A stretch of 64,000 nucleotides of DNA from Homarus americanus (taxonomy: Eukaryota; Arthropoda; Malacostraca; Decapoda; Nephropidae), in the NCBI RefSeq assembly GCF_018991925.1, contig NW_024711888.1:170001-234000 (forward strand), read 5' to 3'. Positions 56,687 to 64,000 of the stretch are shown one piece after another. The position numbers and the translations under genes are program-made. The notes beneath the pieces were generated by a model. The model searched no databases. It worked only from the letters and a program-made list of their open reading frames with translations, and had not been told where the DNA came from. The stretch's first letter is position 1. Each line of letters begins with the position of its first letter.

Positions 56687-56692
56687 ACTCAC
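56687..56692 (-). other. 5' splice site GTGAGT
   Basis: Reading the minus strand, GAGAAG is followed by GTGAGTGACT. This fits the donor consensus (A)AG|GTRAGT exactly at a codon boundary and ends the exon at 56693. Confidence 0.88.
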
Positions 56693-56924
56693 CTTCTCAC
56701 TGTCCCATCGCTTGTAGGTGTACCAGTTGTTGACACCTGGTCTCCAATACTCCAACATGTAGTTCTCGACAAACTCTGCTCCCCGGCCGTTACCGAAGCG
56801 TCCTTGGCTCTCTGTAGCGGAGATGACGTGTATGGTCTCCAAGTCGATCTCCAGGTATTCCTTGGAGTCCGCTCTCCCTACCATCTGCCGGGGACACCAA
56901 GCCTCAGCACGCTCCTTGTTTAGC
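56693..56924 (-). CDS. Ddr: Discoidin domain receptor-like exon (middle of discoidin domain)
   Basis: This internal exon of 232 bp completes one codon and then encodes 77 residues. The motifs, in order, are AWCP, KEYLEIDLETIHVI, TESQGRFGNGRGAEF, YMLEYWRPG and NNWYTYKRWDSEK. They match the DDR-type F5/8C (discoidin) domain: the Trp-Cys-Pro turn, the E(Y/F)L(Q/E)(I/V)DL strand, the TQGR-like loop and the Y-x-W/S-R-x-G strand. In known DDRs, which are collagen-binding receptor tyrosine kinases at the plasma membrane, the Cys of AWCP forms a disulfide with the Cys of the xVCxRVE strand; that residue lies in the next exon here. On the minus strand the acceptor is a pyrimidine-rich stretch ending CCTCCCAG at 56925, and the donor is AAG|GTGAGT at 56692. 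It enters in phase 2 and leaves in phase 0. A 29-bp minisatellite starts 43 bp past the donor. The kinase part is not in the window, so a kinase-less discoidin protein is possible. Confidence 0.88.
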
Positions 56925-56945
56925 CTGGGAGGGTGGGGAAGACAA
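56925..56945 (-). other. 3' splice site of the upstream DDR exon
   Basis: The minus strand reads a pyrimidine-rich stretch, TTCCCCACCCTCCCAG, then G CTA AAC AAG. The exon begins with the third base of a codon (phase 2). The expected partner exon, carrying the start of the discoidin domain, was not seen up to 64000. Confidence 0.8.
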
Positions 56946-57040
56946 ATAGTTCCATTATTACTTTGTCTCCCGTGTGGGTCTCTGTGACACAAGATGGTCC
57001 CAGTATTAAAGGCCAAATTTGCTGACTCTTCCATCATCCA

Positions 57041-57083
<43 letters not shown>

Positions 57084-57630
57084 TCTCTCATCAGTGGTGG
57101 CTCTCTTAACAGTTGTTAACTATGTAATATGTATAACAGGTGTCTCTCTTAACAGGTGTATAACAGGTGTGTCTTTAACAGGTGTGTCCTGTAAGTGTAC
57201 CTCCTCCATGCCATTATCAGCCTTATCATTCTCCCTCCTACCCCATCATTCCACCCCTCCCTCCCCATCATTTCCCTTCCTCACCTCAACCTCCCCTCAA
57301 CCTCCAATCTCCTCCTCCAACAGAATTTACCAAGAATACGAAGAAAGAAAGAAAAAATCATTATAAAAATAAACCCTTTAAAAATATCCTGAGTAAATAT
57401 TTGCCAAGGAAAACTTATCAGGAACCACAGACAACGGGGAGGAAAAAATAATAACGAGGAAAAATTGTTGAGACTTGGAGTAAGCAGAGAACTAACTTTA
57501 CCTCCTCAAACATGACTCCTGCCCCCTCCTCCCCACACTCCTCCTCTCCTCACCTCTCTGCCCCCCCACCTGCCCCACTTAAAAAAAAAAGGATCTATAT
57601 ATAAACCCATATTTGTTTTTCTTCGGTGTT

Positions 57631-57640
<10 letters not shown>
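56946..57640. other. Intron upstream of the DDR exon
   Basis: (CT)n at about 57043-57090, AACAGGTGTGTCTT repeats at 57138-57190 and a C/T-rich patch at 57225-57325. No further exon was recognised on either strand. Confidence 0.65.
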
Positions 57641-57661
<21 letters not shown>

Positions 57662-57955
57662 AAATTCCGTCTAATAAATTGAAAAACGACCTGCAAAAAA
57701 TAAGAGGGTGAGGAGAATGGGGGAGGGTGAGAGGGGTGGGAAGGGGAGGGTTGAGGAGATGAGAAGGAGTAGGAATCTGGATGGGGGGGGAGGTGAGTGG
57801 GGTTGGTGAGTGGAAGGGAAAGGTTGGGGGGTGAAAGAGGTGAGGTGATGTGAGGTGGAACATGAGGTGATGGGAGACGAAAGGGAGGGGAAGGGGAATG
57901 AGAGGAGGGGGTAAATAGGGAAGGAAGGGAGAGAGAGAGAGGATGGGGGTCAGTG
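57641..57955. repeat. (GA)n and GGGTGAGGGG purine-rich tract
   Basis: GA repeats at about 57630-57660, then a G-rich region with GGGGTGAGGAGAT and GTGAGGTGATG phrases to 57955. Confidence 0.87.
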
Positions 57956-58014
57956 GCGTCATCTGTGGGCACATTATTCAACTAATTTCGACAACAGTGG
58001 CGCCAATATGGTAA

Positions 58015-58335
58015 TCCCCTCCCTCTCGACCCTCCCTCCTCTCGACCTCTTCCCCCCTCCCCTCGATACCCTCCCCCTCAGAACACCCCCTTCCTGACAG
58101 CCGCTAAGATCCCCAACAATTTATGGGGGGTGGAAGGGGAAGGAAGGAGATATGGGTGGAAAGGAGGATAGAAAGACAGGGAATGGGAAAAGGAAAGAGA
58201 GAGAGAGAGAGTACACAAGGTGGTGGATGTCTCCCTTGTCTGTGTGTGATGGGTAATTCCCTCTTCCTATCCTCCTGTCCTCCTCCCATCCTCCTCTATC
58301 CTCATCCTCCTCCATCCTCCATCCTCCCACCCCCC
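58015..58335. repeat. C/T-rich and G/A-rich simple segments
   Basis: CTCGACCCTCCC at 58020-58080, GGAAAGGAGGAG and (GA)n at 58125-58212, CCTCCTCCCATCC at 58255-58335. Confidence 0.8.
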
Positions 58336-58431
58336 TTTAGGTTTGTTGTTGTTGTCGTAGTTCTACATTGGTCTCCAGTTTCCAGGTAAACAACATTCCT
58401 GTATTTCCATACCCCCGTTGAGAATAATACT

Positions 58432-58742
<311 letters not shown>

Positions 58743-58989
58743 ATTTACCGAAATCAATCCATTTTTATTTGCACAGTGAAAAATATAATTACTCAACAAA
58801 TATTTTTGCTCACACCGCTAATATATTTCTAAATCTGATAATTATTTCCGATTAATATGGATTAGCTGGTTTCTTCGTGCTAACAGGGACAAAAAATAAT
58901 AATTGGTTGTAGCGTTTCCGGCGTGACTGTTCGAAGCTCAACAGAGGCGGGAGGAGGGTGGAGTGCAGCGAGATTTAGAGTTTAACGTT

Positions 58990-59450
58990 GGACGAGCAGG
59001 GATGGAGGTGGAGGCAAGGTGAGGTGGAGATGAGGGGGAGAGTGGGGAGGAGTGGGAGGAGTGGAGTGGAAATGGGGGGAAGAGTGTGGAGAGAAGAAGT
59101 GGGGAGGAGGAGTGGGGAGTGGAGGGAGGGTGTGGGGTGGAGGTGGGAGGAGTGGGGGAGCAGGGGAGTGGGGGAGGGGATGGGGGGAGGTGGGGGGAGG
59201 AGTGTGGGGGGAAGAGTGGGAGGAGGTGGAGTGGGAGGTGAAGTGTGGGGAGAGGGTGGGTGGTGAGAGGGAGGAGTGGGGGGGAGGAAGAGTTGGGAGA
59301 GGGAGTGGGGTGGGGGGTGAGGGAGGGTGTGGGGAAGGGTGTGGGGAGGGTGGGAGGGTGGAGAGGAGTGTGTGGAGGAGTGGGGGAGGGGCGTGGGAGG
59401 GGAGTGAGGGGAGGAGGATTGGGGGGAGGTGGAGTGGGGAGGGAGGAGGT
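58990..59450. repeat. G-rich GGAGTGGGGGAGG tract
   Basis: About 460 bp of GTGGGGAGGAGTGGGAGG-type units, with little C on the plus strand. G-runs of 3-6 occur every few bases. Confidence 0.92.
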
Positions 59451-59534
59451 GAATGTAATTGAATGTATTTATAGTTTATTAAAAGGTAACAAAACAAGAC
59501 CACAACCATATACAAAAGAGTAATCACCCTACTA

Positions 59535-59795
59535 ATCACACACACACACTAATCACCCACACTACACCTAATCACTCCCACACACACTAATCACCCCACT
59601 ACACACTAATCACCCCACACTACACTAATCACCCCACACTACACACTAATCACCCCACACTACACACTAATCACCCCCACAATAATAACCCCACAGCACA
59701 CTAGTCACCCCACATCTCAAACTAATCACCCTACACTAATCACCCATACAATCATCACCCCCACACTAGTCTCCCCACACTAATCTCCCCACAAG
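59535..59795. repeat. 21-bp minisatellite (CACTAATCACCCCACACTAC)
   Basis: About 13 copies of CACTAATCACCCCACACTAC plus A, with losses on the right. Confidence 0.93.
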
Positions 59796-59877
59796 AAGTA
59801 TTATAAGTTAAAATAATAAGTTGCCTCAGCCTGACAGATTGAGAGTCTACTGTATGGCAATGAGTCTAAGAGGATTA

Positions 59878-60080
59878 CTTTATATATGGGATTAATCTCT
59901 ATATGTAGGATTAACTTGGGTTACTGTCACTCTATATAGGATTAACTAGGGTTACTGTTACTGTATATAGGATTAACTAGGGTTACTTTTACCTTATATA
60001 GGATTAACTAGGGTTACTGTCACTCTATATAGGATTAACTAGGGTTACTGTCACTCTATATAGGATTAACTAGATTAATC
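59878..60080. repeat. 31-bp minisatellite (TATAGGATTAACTAGGGTTA)
   Basis: Six copies of TATAGGATTAACTAGGGTTA followed by CTGTCACTCTA. Confidence 0.93.
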
Positions 60081-60130
60081 TCAACAGACTGACTACAAAA
60101 ATATTTCAGATTAGTCGATAGGATTACAAT

Positions 60131-60244
<114 letters not shown>

Positions 60245-60404
60245 TGCCTAAACAATAAAATTTCCTCAACACAGTTTATAAGGAAAAGCAAAGAACAAGA
60301 CACGCCTTTCCCCCCCACCTCCCACCTAACCTCTCCTTCACACTAAGAAACGTAATTATCACACTAAAAAACTGCAAGAATAAATTAACTTATTTGGTTC
60401 ATCA

Positions 60405-61092
60405 ACGGCGTGAAGAGCCTTTTTACCTGCGCAAATCACTCGCGAAGATCCCTTACCTGCGGCATATCACAGGTGGCGTGAAGAGCCTTTTACTTCCACG
60501 GGCATATCAATATCATGTGGCGAAGAGCCTTACCTGCGGCATATCATCACAGGTGGTGAAGAGCCTTTTACCTGCGTGGCATATCATCACAGGCGGAAGA
60601 GCCTTTACCTGCGGGTATAACATCGCCAGGTGGCGTGAAGAGCTTTACCCGTGCACAACAATAATCGCCAGGTGGCGTGGAAGAGCCTTTACTCGCGGCA
60701 AATCATCACAGGTGTGGCGAAGAGCCTTTATCTGGTGTAAATCATCACAGGTGGCGGAAGCATTTTTACCTGCGGCATATCATCACAGGTGGTGAAGAGC
60801 CTTTACCAGGCAAATCATCAAGCAGGTGGCGGGAAGATTTTACCCAGCAGTGGCAAATCATCACAGGTGGTGTGAAGAGTCTTTTACCTGCGTATATCAA
60901 TTGCGTATGAAGAGTTTTTTTACCATAAGGTAAATCACTGTTATGTGCGTGAAGAGCCTTTACCTGCGGGTATATCATCGTATAAGTATGGAAGAGCCTT
61001 TACCTTTAACATACAGGTATGAAGAGCTATATCATCACAGGTGGCGTGAAGAGCCTTTTACCTGCGGCATATCATCACAGGTAGCGTCCCAC
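60405..61092. repeat. 40-bp minisatellite (GAAGAGCCTTTTACCTGCGG)
   Basis: About 17 copies of GAAGAGCCTTTTACCTGCGG then CATATCATCACAGGTGGCGT. Strong decay occurs in the middle. Open frames here are by-products. Confidence 0.95.
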
Positions 61093-61509
61093 ATCATCCC
61101 ACAGAGTCATCCACACAGGCCTCCCAAGAAAGAAAAAAACACCCCACTCCCATCATCCTAACAAGGGCCTTCCACATAATGGAATCATACGGCGCCGAGT
61201 TTCATCACTAATGAAATATGGATTATGCAAATTAGTATCGGAGTATTGACGCAGACAGCAGCAACCAACAATCTGTGATAACACCAATAGATGGGCCATG
61301 TTGATAGGTGCTTAATGGTGCTTGTACGCGGATTGGCTGCCTATAGAGACGAGGAGGGGTTGGGGGGGGGGTGTTACCTAACGATGATTGTGTGGGATTG
61401 GTAGTTCAAATCGTTAGTAGAATGATTGGTGATTGGTTCTGTATACTGTGATGATTGTTAAGAGATTGGATGGCAGGAAGAGACACAATGGCTTTATGAA
61501 ACGAGGATT
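61093..61509. other. Single-copy sequence
   Basis: GATTGG phrases recur (61330-61460). No gene was recognised. Confidence 0.55.
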
Positions 61510-61552
61510 ATCTCTTTGTCTCTCTCCGTCTTTGTCTCTCTCCGTCTTTATC

Positions 61553-61611
<59 letters not shown>

Positions 61612-61695
61612 CTTTGTCTTTATCTCTCTCCGTCTTTATCTCTGTCTCTCTCCGTCTTTGTCTCTCCCCGTCTTTGTCTCTGTCTCTCCCCGTCT
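61510..61695. repeat. (CT)n and CTCTCCGTCTTTGTCT repeat
   Basis: A CTCTCCGTCTTTGTCT unit flanks a pure (CT)n at about 61560-61607. Confidence 0.93.
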
Positions 61696-61882
61696 TCCAG
61701 AGAGATGCGTCACATTACTGAAAGATGCATCACCTTAATGAGATATGCGTCACATTATTGAGAGATGCGTCACATTAATGAGAGATGCGTCGCATTGTTG
61801 AGAGATGCGTCACATTAATGAGAGATGCGTCACTTTAATGAGAGATGCGTCACATTACTGAGAGATGCGTCACATTACGAAC
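61696..61882. repeat. 20-bp minisatellite (GAGAGATGCGTCACATTAAT)
   Basis: Nine copies of GAGAGATGCGTCACATTAAT. Variants of the last five bases occur (TACTGA, TATTGA, TGTTGA). Confidence 0.95.
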
Positions 61883-62340
61883 AGTAGTTAAGGCTATATG
61901 AGAATGCAATTGGCCTAATCGATATATTTAGGTTAGGTTAGGTTAATTGAGTTAGGGATCATTTAAGTGGTTAATATCATACAATTTAATACCATCTTTC
62001 TCCATTATATAAGAAATAGTGTTCGGGGCAAGACCGTGCTAAACCCAGAGCAACACGAGGCGCCACAATACTGCTAACGTTGGTAATCAGGACAAATAAA
62101 TAATCAGAATTGGTTGAGATAAAATGTTTCCGCTGCCATAATAAATTGGTGCAGTCTGTCATACAAGGGAAAATGTTTAGCCATTATGATAGAATACTGT
62201 TTTTAGTGGAAGGGTTATATGCAAATGTCTGCTATCTGCACAACGAGGCGGGCGTAATAATAACAGCAGGGATTTTGACCAGCCTTCCCTACCATAGTAC
62301 CGTACGTAATATACAGCAAATGTTTACATATAGAGCTGTG

Positions 62341-62345
<5 letters not shown>
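61883..62345. other. Single-copy sequence with a TTAGG trace
   Basis: TTAGGTTAGGTTAGGTTAA at 61928-61946 is a short telomere-type block in the TTAGG orientation. A plus frame starts near 62110 but resembles no known family. Confidence 0.55.
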
Positions 62346-62408
<63 letters not shown>

Positions 62409-62409
62409 T

Positions 62410-62479
<70 letters not shown>
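62346..62479. repeat. (GT)n microsatellite
   Basis: About 130 bp of GT repeats with GGGTG and TCTG interruptions. Confidence 0.98.
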
Positions 62480-62484
<5 letters not shown>

Positions 62485-62689
62485 CTGTCTACATTTCATT
62501 GTTGGAAACAATACGGGGAAATTGGTCTTATTCTATAAATTGGTTAGTCCCTGAGCTGAGCAGACACTTTATTATTATTACATCAGCGTGTTGGAGGCCA
62601 ACATAATGGCCACCAGGCCACCCAGGCCACCCAGCTAACTCCACACATTCAAATGAATCATGTCTCCTCGAATCTGTCTGGCGAATCAG

Positions 62690-63070
62690 GTCATCCAGAC
62701 CTGCGCGGAGGGGGGGGTATACTAATCTGCGCCGCAGACCGCCACCGTTTTGCCCGCGCTTTTTCGGACGCTCGCTGCTAGCCAATCAGGAGCCAGGAAT
62801 CCCTCCTCAACAGGCGCGGCTCCGGCCACCAATCAGCGAGGGTGCCGGAGACCACGTGACCGTCCAGGGTGTGCAAGGGCTTCCTCTAACCTTCCATCAC
62901 AATGACGCTAGAGTAATATCCAGTCGCCCGCGAGCTGCTGCAGGAGGTAATGACCGCGGCCATTGTTGCCGGCCAGATATCACTTGCAGGCGGGAATGGC
63001 AGTCGTCTGGCTGACTTGGCTCCTCCGGCTCATTTCCGGCCACCTGGAGGGGACCCGACCCCTCCTGATA
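62690..63070. promoter_or_regulatory. CpG-rich block with two CCAAT boxes and a CACGTG E-box
   Basis: This is the most CpG-dense non-repetitive segment in the window. It holds GCCAATCAGG at 62781-62790 and CCAATCAG at 62829-62836 (both NF-Y type, plus strand). It also has CACGTGAC at 62853-62860 and GCGGCCATTGTTG near 62955. No TATA box is seen. Such a cluster is typical of a housekeeping-type promoter. It lies about 6 kb upstream of the DDR exon on its strand, so it could drive a short DDR transcript or an unrelated transcript to the right. Short open frames on both strands here match no family I know. Confidence 0.4.
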
Positions 63071-63262
63071 TATCTCTTCGTCTACCCACAGACTGTCAGT
63101 ATATGGTGGTGACGCTCTCCACCACACACACACACTATGCCACCACCTTTACTTTTCTCCACCAGCTGTTGTTGGCCACTAAACAATACCCTGTTACACG
63201 TTGGCCTCTAAATATATACAGTTCCACCGTTAATTTAGGAGGCAGACATAATATATTTGCCT

Positions 63263-63266
<4 letters not shown>

Positions 63267-63309
<43 letters not shown>
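63267..63309. repeat. (CA)n microsatellite
   Basis: About 42 bp of CA repeats. Confidence 0.94.
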
Positions 63310-63311
<2 letters not shown>

Positions 63312-63829
63312 CACCTGTTCTTCACCCCTCACCCCGTTAATAACATCCTCATTTACCGCCAAATTAAATAAATCGTCACTAACATAAACATTCCTTTTCA
63401 CGCAAAATATATTATTTAACCTCGGTCCGCTAAGTATTTATCTGCCCAAAATAAATTAATAGTTGTACATATCACGATACTGGTGAAGTTGTAGAAGTAT
63501 TCTTATCATGAGGAATAACTGTATGGTAACTCTTCCAATAATAACATCTATAACAGGAGAAATATATGTTATCCTATCATAATAACATGACTATAATATA
63601 TATCACGTGATTATCTACCTGACATACATACATACATACATACATACATACATACATACACACATACACATTAACTATTAAATAATGTGGTTGAACAAGA
63701 CGGCAATATCGTCATTATTATCATTAGTGGTAGAGTCATAACAACAAGGGGTCATTACTCTCACAACACACGCGAACAACAACAACAATTTACAACAATT
63801 CGGTTCATATGTTTATTCTGGGCGGTGGA
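63310..63829. other. A/T-rich sequence with (CATA)n
   Basis: (CATA)n at about 63625-63668. The rest is single-copy and no exon was recognised. Confidence 0.6.
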
Positions 63830-63916
63830 GTAGGTAGTGGATGTTGTTGTGGTGTGTGGTGGTAGTGGTGGTGTGGTAGTGCTGGAGGTGGTGGTAATTG
63901 TGGTAGTGGTGGTGAA
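63830..63916. repeat. GTGGTGGTAGTGGTG tract
   Basis: Imperfect GTG/GTA triplets near the right edge. Confidence 0.88.
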
Positions 63917-64000
63917 GACAAAATTAATGATATCAATATTAAAAAGAGGAGGAATAATGATACTTACATCTGTGTTCATATAGTGCTGTCAACCACCACC

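Noticed and set aside
62528..63133. Minus frames in the CpG-rich block as DDR 5' exons
   Set aside because: They lack the N-terminal discoidin motifs expected before the 56.9-kb exon (signal peptide, first Cys, I-x-A-S motif).

Overview
The window is eukaryotic, most likely from an arthropod and probably a decapod crustacean. The evidence is spliced coding exons with consensus splice sites, a tRNA-derived SINE of a kind common in decapod DNA, a degenerate non-LTR retrotransposon 3' end, pentanucleotide (TTAGG/CCTAA) telomere-type repeats, and an extreme load of micro- and minisatellites. Nothing prokaryotic was seen. The species call is inference only.

Only one gene is firmly supported. It lies on the minus strand and encodes a discoidin domain of the discoidin domain receptor (DDR) type. 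One exon (56693-56924) carries the middle of the domain and the next (6446-6593) carries its C-terminal end. Both have consensus splice sites, and the phases join 0 to 0. The sequence they would join is continuous across the domain, so 6594-56692 is read as a single intron of about 50.1 kb. The remaining DDR exons (signal peptide, domain start, transmembrane and kinase parts) were not found and should lie outside the window.

The intron is almost entirely tandem repeat. From left to right the main arrays are: a 51-bp array touching the 3' splice site (6.6-7.4 kb); a 23-bp palindrome array (9.7-11.5 kb); a 43-bp array carrying about a hundred TGACGTCA (CRE) sites (14.2-18.4 kb); a 31-bp array (19.7-20.9 kb); a 28-bp array (22.5-23.2 kb); a 16/20-bp array with GTAAACA (24.0-24.9 kb); a polypyrimidine 19-bp array (35.1-37.0 kb); a 15-bp GGT-rich array (40.7-42.1 kb); a 67-bp array (42.4-43.0 kb); a cluster of short-unit arrays (43.7-50 kb) that includes CCTAA-type repeats; a 32-bp TGACGTAA/GACGTC array (54.2-55.3 kb); and a 29-bp array that ends 43 bp from the 5' splice site (55.9-56.65 kb). 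Long (CA)n, (GA)n, (GGA)n and (AAT)n tracts fill the spaces. Nearly all long open reading frames are by-products of arrays whose unit is a multiple of 3 bp.

The most interesting observation is that the two arrays at the ends of the giant intron resemble the splice junctions they abut. The 29-bp unit matches the exon/5'-splice-site junction at about 23 of 29 positions. The 51-bp unit resembles the 3'-splice-site/exon start. The intron would thus be bounded by arrays of donor-like and acceptor-like copies. The CRE array, the palindrome array, a trimeric higher-order repeat (1.3-2.4 kb), a possible nested plus-strand exon (29.4 kb) and a CpG-rich CCAAT/E-box block (62.7-63.0 kb) are the next points to check.
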